From Bailinhaonella thermotolerans (GTDB lineage Bacteria > Actinomycetota > Actinomycetes > Streptosporangiales > Streptosporangiaceae): 64,000 nucleotides of DNA. The stretch lies in NCBI RefSeq assembly GCF_003594875.1, contig NZ_QZEY01000005.1, forward strand, positions 310,001 to 374,000, written 5' to 3'. Within the stretch, counting starts at the first letter, position 1. Every line of letters starts with the position of its first letter. Made by a program: the position numbers and the translations under genes. The notes below the pieces were generated by a model, which did no database searches, was not told where the DNA came from, and was given only the letters and a program-made list of their open reading frames with translations. Shown here one piece after another: positions 33,281 to 41,622 of this stretch.

Positions 33281-33904
33281 ATGTCAGATGACAAGCGGGT
33301 TCGCGTGGATTTCGTGTTCGATGTGATGTGCACCTGGTCCTACCTGGGATACGCCCGTCTCCAGAAGGCCGTGGAGCGGTACCGGGCCGGGGGCGGGCGG
33401 GCCGAGGTGCGCTTCCGGCCCTTCCAGCTCCAGCCGGGCGCCTCCCCGGCGGGCGAGCCGCTGTCCGAGGTGCACCGGCGCTTCTTCGGCCCCGAGGCCG
33501 AGCGGAAGACCGCGGGCATGCGTGAGCTGGCCGCGAAGGACGGCCTGGACCTGCGCTTCGACCGCGCGGTCTTCACCGACACCTTCGAGGCCCACCGGCT
33601 GATCGCGGCCGCCGCCGCCCAGGGCCGGGGCGAGGAGATGACCGAGCGGCTGTTCAGGGCGTACTTCACCGACGGCCTGAACGTCGCCGACGAGGCCGTC
33701 CTCCGCCGCCTGGCCGCCGAGACCGGCGTGGCCTGGACCGACGACGGCCGCGACGAGCTGCGCGCCGACCTGGCCAAGGTCCGCCGCTCGGGCGTGACCG
33801 CCGTCCCCCTGTTCCGCTTCGGGGACGGCGCCGCGCTCTCCGGCGCCCAGCCCGAGGAGACCCTGCTGCGGGCCCTGAGGGAAGCCGCTCCGGCCACCGT
33901 CTGA
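33281..33904 (+). CDS. DsbA/FrnE-family thioredoxin-fold protein with single active-site Cys
   Basis: The 207-residue product starts at ATG 33281 and begins VRVDFVFDVMCTWSYLGYARL, where FrnE-type oxidoreductases have CPWCY. The second Cys is Ser here, giving CTWS. The helical insertion (PEAERKTAGMRELAAKDGLDLRF, DTFEAHRLIAAAAAQG) and GVTAVPLFRF with the cis-Pro loop are intact. It may be a monothiol (glutaredoxin-like or isomerase-like) variant. It is likely co-transcribed with the exporter. Confidence 0.85.
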   Translation: MSDDKRVRVDFVFDVMCTWSYLGYARLQKAVERYRAGGGRAEVRFRPFQLQPGASPAGEPLSEVHRRFFGPEAERKTAGMRELAAKDGLDLRFDRAVFTDTFEAHRLIAAAAAQGRGEEMTERLFRAYFTDGLNVADEAVLRRLAAETGVAWTDDGRDELRADLAKVRRSGVTAVPLFRFGDGAALSGAQPEETLLRALREAAPATV

Positions 33905-34037
33905 CGCCCGCGATCCGTGCGCGGCTCCGCCCCGCCCGTCCCAGCGCCGCGGCACCGAGCTCACCCTCGGGCCGCGGCGTCCCGGACGCGGCGCCGGGCG
34001 GATCCGTCCGGACGGCCGCGTCCCCCTGGCCGGGCCG

Positions 34038-36710
34038 TCAGTGGGCGGCCATGTCCACGAAGCGGCTGTAGTGGCCCTGGAAGGCGACCGTGACGGTCGC
34101 CGTGGGGCCGTTTCGGTGCTTGGCCACGATCAGGTCGGCCTCCCCCGCCCGCGGCGACTCCCGCTCGTAGGCGTCCTCCCGGTGCAGCAGGATGACCACG
34201 TCGGCGTCCTGCTCGATCGACCCCGACTCGCGAAGGTCGCTGACCTGGGGGCGCTTGTCCGTCCGCTGCTCGGGACCACGGTTGAGCTGGGAGATGGCGA
34301 TGACCGGGACCTCCAGCTCCTTGGCCAGCAGCTTCAGCGCACGCGAGATCTCCGACACCTCCTGCTGCCGGCTCTCGGTCCGCTTCGGCGAGCTCATGAG
34401 CTGGAGATAGTCCACGATCACGAACCTCAGGTCGTGCCGCTGCTTCAGCCGCCGGCACTTGGCCCGGATCTCCATCATCGACATGTTCGGCGAGTCGTCG
34501 ATGAAGAGCGGCGCCTCGGCCACCTCCGACATCCGCCGGGCGAGCCGGGTCCAGTCCTCGTCGTTCATCAGCCCGGCGCGCATCGTGTGCAGCGGCACCC
34601 GCGCCTCCGCCGACAACAACCGCATCGTGATCTCGTTCCGCGACATCTCCAGCGAGAAGATCACGGTCGTCATCCGATGCTTGATCGCCGCCGACCGCGC
34701 GAAATCCAGCCCCAGCGTGCTGTTGTGCGTGGGGACGCAGGCGCGGCCCGCGAGGTACATGTGGTCGGCGTTGTCCACCTCCACGCACCGGACCGGCACC
34801 GACTCGACGGGACGCACGTCCACGATGTAGCGCACGTTGGTCGTCGGATGCGTCCTGGTCACCTGCCTCGCCGCCTTGCGCGGGAGGCGGAAGACGCGCT
34901 CGGCCGCCGTGAAGCTGACCAGGTAGCAGGTCGAGGAGGCCTCGGTCCGGCCCTTGACCCGCTTCGTCCGCATCGTCGCGCGGTGGCCGAGGCTGAGGAC
35001 GAGCTCGAGGACGTCCTCCGCGAGCCGCCGGCTCGTGACGGCGAACTGGATCCGCCCGTTCCTGTTGACGTATCCGTCGGTGTCCAGCAGCCCGGCCAGC
35101 AGCTCCCGCCGCTGCCGATCCGACGCCCGGAGGTAGACCGCCGGGATGTGCTTGTCCCCCAGCACCCCGAGGGAGCGCAGGACCCCGGTGAGCGAGCGCC
35201 GGCCCCGCTCCGCGTCGGGGAACCTCATCGAGTAGGCGTAGGCGCGGGCCGTCTTCCTGATCTCCAGGCCGCAGTCACGGAGGTTGGCCACGATCTCGGG
35301 GTCGGCCGTGGTGAACCGTGCCCCGGCGCTGTGCCCGTCGCCGAGCCACACCCCCAGGGCGTACGGCGGGAGCGGAAGCTCACGGTCGGGCAGTTCGAAC
35401 GGCGCGGCGACCGTGACGGCGTGGTTGGGGCGGTCATCGCTCCCACACCGCAGCGTGGCCGCGATCTCCTCGGTGGTCACCACGTCACGGTGCACCGCCG
35501 TGGTCGCGGAGTTCCTCGGCCGGAGCACGCGCGCGTGAAGGGCCTGGAACAGGGCCAGGCGCGGATAGGCGGGCGTGCCCCAGGTGTGATCGCGGACCGG
35601 ACCGCCCACCGCGCGCGCGACCCTGCCCGACGAGCCGATCTCGGCCTGCACGGTGTGGAGGACGTGCCGGAACTCGGGGCCGACCAAGGCGAGGGCCTCC
35701 TGGTGGGTGATGGGCTGGTCCGGGTCGGCCAGGGAGGCGGCGACGGCCCGTCGCACGCGCTCGATCGCCTCGTCCGGCCAGTGGCGGGCGCGCCGTTCCT
35801 TCGGGGTCTGCCTCCGGGCCGCCCGGGTCGAGGTGCGCCACTGGTGCTGGGCGTCGGCGACGATCACCGTGCCGTCGCTGAACTCGACCTCGTAGCAGGG
35901 CCGGCCGTGCATCACGTCGGTGGCGGCGACGACCCGCGTGGGCTTGCCGTCAGCGCCGATCAGATGGTCGCCGGGCCGTACCTCGCCCATCGTCGTCCAG
36001 CCGTCGGGCGTGGGGAGGGGCGTGTCGAGGGCCAGGGCCTTGCCGATGGCGGGCCGGGCGGCCACCACGATCATCTGGCCGGGGTGGAGGCCGTTCATCA
36101 GGGAGTCGAGGTCCTGGAAGCCGGTGGGGACGCCGGTCATCTGGCCGGCGCGGCTGCCGATGGCCTCGATCTCGTCGAGGGCTCCGGGCATGATCTCGGA
36201 GAGCGGGCGGTAGTCCTCGCTGGTGCGGCGCTCGGTGACCGCGTAGACCTCGGCCTGGGCGCGGTCCACGAGGTCGTCGACCTCTTCACCGGCGCCGCCG
36301 TAGCCGAAGGAGACGATGCGGGTGCCGGCCTCGATGAGGCGGCGCATGATGGCCTGCTCGCGGACGATCTTGGCGTAGTAGCCCGCGTTGGCGGCCGTGG
36401 GGACGGCCGAGATCAGCGTGTGGATGTACGGCGCGCCGCCCACGCGGGGCAGCTCGCCGCGCTTGCCCAGCTCGTTGGCCACCGTGACGGCGTCGGCGGG
36501 CTCGCCCCGGCCGTACAGGTCCAAGATGGCGTCGTAGACGATCTGGTGGGCCGGGCGGTAGAAGTCGTCGGAGCGCAGGACCTCGACCACGTCGGCGATG
36601 GCGTCCTTGGACAGCAGCATGCCGCCCAGAACGCACTGCTCGGCCTCGACGTTGTTGGGGGGCGTGCGCTCGAAAGACGCCTCTCGCGCCGGAAACTCGG
36701 CAACGCTCAC
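34038..36710 (-). CDS. dnaB: replicative DNA helicase DnaB with in-frame intein
   Basis: The gene encodes 890 residues; 451 belong to DnaB and 439 to an intein (34722-36038). The GTG at 36710 is preferred over the GTG two codons earlier because a run of six G lies 5 bases before it. The N domain (about 1-170, PPNNVEAEQCVLGGMLLSKDA) and RecA-like ATPase domain are intact. The intein splits Walker A between the Lys of ARPAIGK and the Ser of STLGLDF. After splicing the helicase would have normal length. Other motifs are VIVDYLQLM (Walker B) and SQLNRG. The hexamer unwinds DNA ahead of the fork. A cluster of DnaA-box-like sites lies upstream. Confidence 0.97.
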   Translation of the reverse strand: MSVAEFPAREASFERTPPNNVEAEQCVLGGMLLSKDAIADVVEVLRSDDFYRPAHQIVYDAILDLYGRGEPADAVTVANELGKRGELPRVGGAPYIHTLISAVPTAANAGYYAKIVREQAIMRRLIEAGTRIVSFGYGGAGEEVDDLVDRAQAEVYAVTERRTSEDYRPLSEIMPGALDEIEAIGSRAGQMTGVPTGFQDLDSLMNGLHPGQMIVVAARPAIGKALALDTPLPTPDGWTTMGEVRPGDHLIGADGKPTRVVAATDVMHGRPCYEVEFSDGTVIVADAQHQWRTSTRAARRQTPKERRARHWPDEAIERVRRAVAASLADPDQPITHQEALALVGPEFRHVLHTVQAEIGSSGRVARAVGGPVRDHTWGTPAYPRLALFQALHARVLRPRNSATTAVHRDVVTTEEIAATLRCGSDDRPNHAVTVAAPFELPDRELPLPPYALGVWLGDGHSAGARFTTADPEIVANLRDCGLEIRKTARAYAYSMRFPDAERGRRSLTGVLRSLGVLGDKHIPAVYLRASDRQRRELLAGLLDTDGYVNRNGRIQFAVTSRRLAEDVLELVLSLGHRATMRTKRVKGRTEASSTCYLVSFTAAERVFRLPRKAARQVTRTHPTTNVRYIVDVRPVESVPVRCVEVDNADHMYLAGRACVPTHNSTLGLDFARSAAIKHRMTTVIFSLEMSRNEITMRLLSAEARVPLHTMRAGLMNDEDWTRLARRMSEVAEAPLFIDDSPNMSMMEIRAKCRRLKQRHDLRFVIVDYLQLMSSPKRTESRQQEVSEISRALKLLAKELEVPVIAISQLNRGPEQRTDKRPQVSDLRESGSIEQDADVVILLHREDAYERESPRAGEADLIVAKHRNGPTATVTVAFQGHYSRFVDMAAH
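34722..36038 (-). mobile_element. class 3-type intein with LAGLIDADG endonuclease
   Basis: The intein has 439 residues, beginning ALALDTPLPTPDG (Ala, not Cys or Ser, at position 1) and ending VPTHN before the +1 Ser. The class 3 WCT set is visible: Trp in ADAQHQW (block B), Cys in VPVRCVEVDN (block F) and Thr in PTHN (block G). Two endonuclease motifs, YALGVWLGDGH and LLAGLLDTDGYV, keep their acidic residues, so homing activity may persist. Known class 3 DnaB inteins occur in mycobacteria and their phages at the same kind of site. Confidence 0.93.
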
Positions 36711-36868
36711 GTGCACCCCCCTGCCGTTCGGCCACTACATCCAGGTCTAGCGCGCGCCACCGACATTTCCCTGGCGCCTCGCCCGTCACTCCCGGCCCCG
36801 GGTCGCGTACGGACTCACCAGTGTCGCCGGGTCGCCGCGCGAGCGGCAACGCGGCCTGGTGATCAGCA

Positions 36869-37034
36869 TGGGGACAACCTGGGGATAGCCGCCCCCAAGG
36901 TGTGGGCGAACTGTGGACAGCCCTGTGGATTTCTCCGCCGAGTTGTCCCCAACACGCTGCTGACCTGCATAAACAGAAATCACAGCCTGTGGAGAAAAGA
37001 AATCTCCCGCGACACGCCGTTCACTCTGTCCACA
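36869..37034. promoter_or_regulatory. cluster of DnaA-box-like 9-mers upstream of dnaB
   Basis: Compared with the actinomycete box TTGTCCACA (complement TGTGGACAA) I see: TGGGGACAA 36869-36877, TGGGGATAG 36880-36888, TGTGGACAG 36912-36920, TGTGGATTT 36924-36932, TTGTCCCCA 36943-36951, TGTGGAGAA 36988-36996 and CTGTCCACA 37026-37034. Most have one mismatch, two have two, none is perfect. Both orientations occur within 166 bp. This is the upstream region of dnaB and a relatively AT-rich stretch. Confidence 0.55.
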
Positions 37035-37098
37035 CCCGCCGTTCTCCTCTCCGCCGGCGCCCGGTCCCGACCCGCCGCGACCGTCGCCGCGCCTCTCC

Positions 37099-37160
37099 GC
37101 GCCGTTACGCCGCGACCGCCGCCGCCTCTCCTCGCGCCGTTACGCCGCGACCGCCGCCGC
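37099..37160. repeat. 27-bp direct repeat between dnaB and the MATE gene
   Basis: A 27-bp sequence starting GCGCCGTTACGCCG is present at 37099-37125 and 37134-37160. The rest of 37160-37330 holds CCGTACGG copies (near 37215 and 37230) and no gene. Confidence 0.75.
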
Positions 37161-37334
37161 GCCTCCCCGCTCCCCCGCCTGCCCCGGGCCCCGCGCTCCC
37201 GTCCCCGCTCCTGCCGTACGGCGCGCGCCCGCCGTACGGCAGGAGCCGGGCGGCCGGCGGGATCCGTCCGGCGATAGCGGTGGGGAACGGTGCTCAGGGA
37301 GGGGTGGGGCGACTGGGGAGGTTTCGGGCGGCAG

Positions 37335-37340
37335 TACGGT
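37335..37340 (+). promoter_or_regulatory. -10 box (TACGGT) for leaderless MATE gene
   Basis: TACGGT ends 7 bases before the GTG at 37347 and there is no ribosome binding site. This decides the start among several in-frame candidates. Confidence 0.5.
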
Positions 37341-37346
37341 GAATCC

Positions 37347-38681
37347 GTGGGTGAACGGGGTGATGTCCGGGGGACGGGGCGCAGGCACGACAGGGAGATT
37401 CTGCGGCTCGCGGTGCCCGCGTTCGCGGCACTGGTCGCGGAGCCGTTGTTCCTGCTCACGGACTCGGCGATCATCGGACACGTCGGGACGGGGCCGCTGG
37501 CGGCGCTCGGCGTCGCCGGGCCCGCGCTGGCCACGATCGTCAACCTCTGCGTGTTCCTGGCCTACGGGACCACGGCCGCCGTGGCCCGGCAGATCGGGGC
37601 CGGGGACATGGCCAGGGCGATGCGGCAGGGCATGGACGGGCTGTGGCTGGCCGCGCTGCTCGGCGGCGTGCTGGCGCTGGCCGGCTGGCCGCTCGCGCCG
37701 TGGATAGTGGACCTCCTCGGGGCCTCGCCCAACATCGCGGGCATGGCGGTGACCTACCTGCGGATCAGCCTGCTCGGCGTCCCCGGCCTGCTGATCGTGC
37801 TGGCCGGGACCGGCGTGCTGCGCGGGATGCAGGACACGCTGACCCCACTGGTCGTGTCGGTCGGCTCGTTCGCCGCCAACGCGCTGCTCAACATCTGGTT
37901 CGTGGTCGGGCTGGGCTGGGGGGTCAGCGGGTCCGCGTGGGGCACGGTGATCGCGCAGACCGCCGGGGGCGTGGTCTACGTGATCGCCGTCGTGCGGGGC
38001 GCGCGGCGGCACGGGGCGGCGCTCTCGCCGGACCTCGCCGGGCTGAAGGCGGCGGGCACGTCCGGGTTCGCCCTGTTCGTGCGGACGCTCAGCCTGCGGG
38101 TCGTCATGGTCGTGGCCACGGCGATCGCGGCGCGCGTCGGGGACGTGGAGGTGGCCGCGCAGCAGCTCGCGTTCCAGATCTGGACGTTGCTGGCGTTCGC
38201 GCTCGACGCGATCGCGATCGCCGGGCAGGCGATCACCGGCCGGTCGCTCGGGGCCGGCGACGTCGAGGGGACCCGCTCGGCCACCCGCCGCATGGTGATC
38301 TGGGGCGTGGGCAGCGGAGTCGTGCTCGGGCTCCTGGTCGTCGCCGCCCGGCCGCACATCCCCGGGATCTTCACGCCCGACGCGCGCGTGGCGCACGAGC
38401 TGCTGGCCGCGCTGTGGGCCGTGGCGCTGCTCCAGCCGATCGCCGGGCTGGTGTTCGTGCTCGACGGAGTGCTCATCGGGGCCGGTGACCAGCGCTACCT
38501 GGCCTGGACGGGCGTGGTCAACACGCTCACGTTCCTGCCCGCCGCCTGGCTCGTGATCGTGTTCGACGGCGGGCTGATCGCGCTGTGGGCGGCGATCGCC
38601 CTGTGGATGCTCTCCCGCGCGGTGACGCTCTCCCTCCGCGCCCGCGGCACGTCCTGGCTGGTCACCGGCGTCCCCGCCTGA
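37347..38681 (+). CDS. MATE-family exporter (DinF type)
   Basis: The 444-residue product has 12 hydrophobic segments in two similar halves. Diagnostic stretches are LRLAVPAFAALVAEPLFLLTDSAIIGHVG at the start (spread over helix 1), RGMQDTLTPLVVSVGSFAANALLN and GQAITGRSLGAGD. DinF-group MATE proteins export cationic or hydrophobic compounds against H+ or Na+. A MATE gene next to dnaB is, as I recall, a conserved arrangement in Streptomyces-like genomes. Transcription appears leaderless. Confidence 0.92.
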   Translation: MGERGDVRGTGRRHDREILRLAVPAFAALVAEPLFLLTDSAIIGHVGTGPLAALGVAGPALATIVNLCVFLAYGTTAAVARQIGAGDMARAMRQGMDGLWLAALLGGVLALAGWPLAPWIVDLLGASPNIAGMAVTYLRISLLGVPGLLIVLAGTGVLRGMQDTLTPLVVSVGSFAANALLNIWFVVGLGWGVSGSAWGTVIAQTAGGVVYVIAVVRGARRHGAALSPDLAGLKAAGTSGFALFVRTLSLRVVMVVATAIAARVGDVEVAAQQLAFQIWTLLAFALDAIAIAGQAITGRSLGAGDVEGTRSATRRMVIWGVGSGVVLGLLVVAARPHIPGIFTPDARVAHELLAALWAVALLQPIAGLVFVLDGVLIGAGDQRYLAWTGVVNTLTFLPAAWLVIVFDGGLIALWAAIALWMLSRAVTLSLRARGTSWLVTGVPA

Positions 38682-38828
38682 CACTCCGGAACCAGCCCGG
38701 AAACAGCCCGGAACCAGGCCGGTGCCTCCGGGTTCCCCGCCGCCCGCACGGCCCCGCGCCGCGGGCGGGAGCCGTACGGCCGGAGCCGGGTGGGGCCGGT
38801 GCCGTACGGCTCGCGCGGACGCGGGACG

Positions 38829-39644
38829 TCAGCGGGTGATGTCGGCGGGACCGATCGCCGGGCCGTGGTCGAACGGCGACGCGGGCCCCTGCACGCGGAA
38901 CGGCGGCCCGGACTCGTCCCAGTCGAGGTCCATGTCCACGTCCATCTGCAGGGTGTGCTCGTGGCGCACGGACGAGCGGCGGCGCAGCCGGGCCGCCACC
39001 TCGCGGCGGAGCAGGGGCAGGATCTTGTGGAGCCGCCCCGGGCAGCCGGTGGAGTTCAGGTCGCGGTGGCCGATGATGGCGCGGTACGGGTTGAGGTCGT
39101 AGACCTCGCACAGCCACGCCGTGAGGTGGGCCAGCGACTCCAGCAACTCGTCCGGGGGCATGGCCCGGGTGTAGTTGCCCTCGTTCTCGATGCCCACACA
39201 GCGGTTGTTGTGGTTGGCGACGTGGGCGCCGATGGCGTGAAGACCGGAATTGATCGCCCTGAGGGTTCTGTTTCGGCCTTCCATTATGTGTCCACCACGA
39301 CTGATGGTGAAGTGCTGACCGGTATCCTCCCAGCCGTTATTCTTCATATGATGCGCTTGAATGGCCCGTGAGAGCTGAAACGCCCTATCGAGCCCATAGT
39401 CCTTCGTGTTGCCGCTCGCCGTGTGGTGCACGACGACGTACTCCGGCCGCTTGTTGACCAGGACCGCACGCCTTCTCGGCGGCCTGGCTCCCCAATCGGC
39501 ACGCGTATAGATCTTGGGACGGCGCATGGCCGCCGTCGCCGCGGACGCGGACGCGCCCACGGCGAATCCGGACGCCTCCGCCAGAAGCGCCCCTCCGGCC
39601 AGTACCGTCCCCCTGGCCAGCACCGACCTGCGTTCGACTGACAA
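38829..39644 (-). CDS. Tat-exported N-acetylmuramoyl-L-alanine amidase (amidase_2/PGRP)
   Basis: The start at TTG 39644 is favoured: GGAGG lies 5 bases before it, and it gives a compact signal MSVERRSVLARGTVLAGG with twin Arg followed by a hydrophobic stretch. Longer starts at 39722 or 39743 would bury the twin Arg. The mature domain has zinc ligands in EYVVVHHTAS, AIIGHRD and STGCPGRL, plus YHF-type QHFTISRGGHIMEGR. It cleaves the amide bond between MurNAc and L-Ala in peptidoglycan. The tail after about residue 215 is Arg-rich, then acidic. Confidence 0.9.
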   Translation of the reverse strand: MSVERRSVLARGTVLAGGALLAEASGFAVGASASAATAAMRRPKIYTRADWGARPPRRRAVLVNKRPEYVVVHHTASGNTKDYGLDRAFQLSRAIQAHHMKNNGWEDTGQHFTISRGGHIMEGRNRTLRAINSGLHAIGAHVANHNNRCVGIENEGNYTRAMPPDELLESLAHLTAWLCEVYDLNPYRAIIGHRDLNSTGCPGRLHKILPLLRREVAARLRRRSSVRHEHTLQMDVDMDLDWDESGPPFRVQGPASPFDHGPAIGPADITR

Positions 39645-39867
39645 TGTGACCTCCGACCGATCGTGGGTCCTCGGGGACTCCCACCTCGGCCGGAACGGCC
39701 TTGAGAACTCGTCCGGGTCCATGCCCGCAGGAGTTTCGGACAAGCCTAAAACTGCACAAAGGTCCGAGAAGGCAGATCACATAGCCCGCCTTCTTGAACA
39801 AATGCGGCATATTGCGCCATGCTTTGCCCCGAATAGCACGCATCACTCAGGCACGATCGGGTTCGCT

Positions 39868-41391
39868 GTGTCCATCGATCTTCAGCAACCGTCCTCGTCG
39901 GTCCTGCGCAAGCAGCCGCCCACCGACCTCACCAATCTGCGCACCGGATTCCGCCACCGCCTGCGCCAGGTCTACGTCCGCAGTGACCTCGTCGTGCTCG
40001 GCCTCGGGGTGATGATCGGCGGCGGCATCTTCAATCTCGCCGGACGCCTCGCCCACAACACGGCCGGCCCGGGCGTGATCCTCTCGTTCATGATCGCGGG
40101 CATCATCTGCCTGCTGGCCGCCCTGTGCTACGCCGAACTGGCCTCGACGATGCCCTCGTCGGGCAGCGCCTACTCGTTCACCTACGTGATCTTCGGCGAG
40201 CTCTGGGCGTGGATCATCGGATGGGCGCTGATCCTGGAGCTGCAGCTCGCCGCCGCCGTGGTGGCCCGCCTGTGGTCCATGAACATGACCCGGGCCCTTG
40301 AGGACTTCGGCGTGGTCATCCCCCCGTCACTGGGGAGGTTCGTCGGCCAGGGCGAGGGCTTCGACCTGTTCACGCTGTTCATCCTGCTCGCGCTCACCGC
40401 GATCGTGGCCCAGGGCGCCCGCCTCGGCGTGAAGGCGCTGTGGGTGCTGGTGATCGGCAAGCTCGTGGCGATCGGCGCGGTCATCGTGGTCGGCGCGACC
40501 CGGTTCGACGTGGACAACCTGACCCCGATGCCGACCCCGGTCCAGGAGGCCGCCGCCGGGGTGCACACCTCGGTCAGCCCCTGGTCCATGATCATCGGCG
40601 GGGAGACCGTGTTCGGGTGGGGCGGCATCTTCGCCGCCGCCGGGGTGATCGCGTTCGCGTACATCGGCTTCGACCTCATCGCCACCGCCTCCGAGGAGGC
40701 CGAGGACGCGCCGCGCAACGTGCCCCAGGGCATGATCCGCAGCCTGGTCCTGGTCATCCTGATCTACATCGCGGTCGCCGTCGTCATGGTCGGCATGAGC
40801 CCGCACGAGAAGCTGAACAAGGACACGCCTCTCGTGTCCGCCTTCGACTCCCTCAACCTGGGCTTCATGACCAAGGTCATCGACATCGGCGCGATGCTCG
40901 GCCTCACCACGGTCATCCTCGTGCTGCTGGTCAGCCAGACCCGCGTCGTGTTCTCCATGGCCCGCGACGGGCTCCTCCCCCGCGGCCTGGCCGAACTGAG
41001 CAGCCACTACCGCACCCCGTCCATGGCCACGCTGGCCATCGGCGGCACCGCGATCGTCATCTCCCAGGCCGTGCCGGTGCTCCCGCTGGAACAGCTCGTC
41101 GTCATGGGCACGCTGTTCGCGTTCCTGTTCGTGGCGGCCGGCGTGGTCGTGATGCGCGTCCGCATGCCGCACCTGCCGCGCGGCTTCCGGGTCCCGCTCA
41201 ACCCCGTGCTGCCGATCCTGTCGGCCCTGCTCACGCTCTGGCTGATGCTCAACCTGGACTGGAAGACCTGGATGATCTTCGGGATCTGGATGGTCGTCGG
41301 CGTCGCGATCTACCTGGTGTACGGCCGCCGCCACAGCATGCTCGCCCCCCAGTCCTACTCCCGCCGCCGCGGCGGCCGCCACGCCCGCTAG
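39868..41391 (+). CDS. APC-family amino acid permease
   Basis: The 507-residue product starts at GTG 39868, since the upstream frame overlaps the divergent amidase gene. Twelve membrane helices are visible. Family signatures are VVLGLGVMIGGGIFNLAG in helix 1, SGSAYSFTYVIFGELWAWIIGW, and AFAYIGFDLIATASEEAEDAPRN in helix 6. This is the cationic amino acid transporter (CAT/YfnA) group. It probably imports an amino acid by proton symport. The divergent partner is the amidase. Confidence 0.92.
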   Translation: MSIDLQQPSSSVLRKQPPTDLTNLRTGFRHRLRQVYVRSDLVVLGLGVMIGGGIFNLAGRLAHNTAGPGVILSFMIAGIICLLAALCYAELASTMPSSGSAYSFTYVIFGELWAWIIGWALILELQLAAAVVARLWSMNMTRALEDFGVVIPPSLGRFVGQGEGFDLFTLFILLALTAIVAQGARLGVKALWVLVIGKLVAIGAVIVVGATRFDVDNLTPMPTPVQEAAAGVHTSVSPWSMIIGGETVFGWGGIFAAAGVIAFAYIGFDLIATASEEAEDAPRNVPQGMIRSLVLVILIYIAVAVVMVGMSPHEKLNKDTPLVSAFDSLNLGFMTKVIDIGAMLGLTTVILVLLVSQTRVVFSMARDGLLPRGLAELSSHYRTPSMATLAIGGTAIVISQAVPVLPLEQLVVMGTLFAFLFVAAGVVVMRVRMPHLPRGFRVPLNPVLPILSALLTLWLMLNLDWKTWMIFGIWMVVGVAIYLVYGRRHSMLAPQSYSRRRGGRHAR

Positions 41392-41397
41392 GGTCCC

Positions 41398-41545
41398 CCG
41401 CCGTACGGGCTGAGCCGGGCGCTCGCGTCGCCGTACGGCCGGCCGGGTGCTCGCGCTGCCGTACGGCCCGGGCGGGGCGCTCGCGTCGCCATACGGCCCG
41501 GGCGGGCGTTCGCGTCGCCGTACGGCATGGCCTGCGCGTACGGCG
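41398..41545. repeat. tandem array of about 29-bp units built on CCGTACGG
   Basis: CCGTACGG or CCATACGG occurs at 41401, 41431, 41459, 41489 and 41518, a 28-30 bp period, joined by GCTCGCGTCG-like and CCGGGCGGG-like spacers. It lies between convergent genes and shows no coding potential. The remaining 80 bp to 41622 contain nothing I recognise. Confidence 0.8.
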
Positions 41546-41622
41546 GGGCGAGGGGCGTCGGTCGTGGGATGAGTGGACCGTCCCCCGGACGCCGTTGGCC
41601 GGGGGACGGAGGATCGGGCCGG

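Noticed and set aside
36869-37034. DnaA-box cluster considered as oriC
   Set aside because: dnaA and dnaN do not flank it and no box is perfect; kept as a possible titration or regulatory site only.
34041-37277. Open frame of 1078 codons antisense to dnaB
   Set aside because: Antisense shadow of a highly conserved helicase gene and its intein; no recognisable domain.
37204-37330. Possible small genes between dnaB and the MATE gene
   Set aside because: Only repeat-derived Arg/Pro frames; the TACGGT box fixes the MATE start at 37347.
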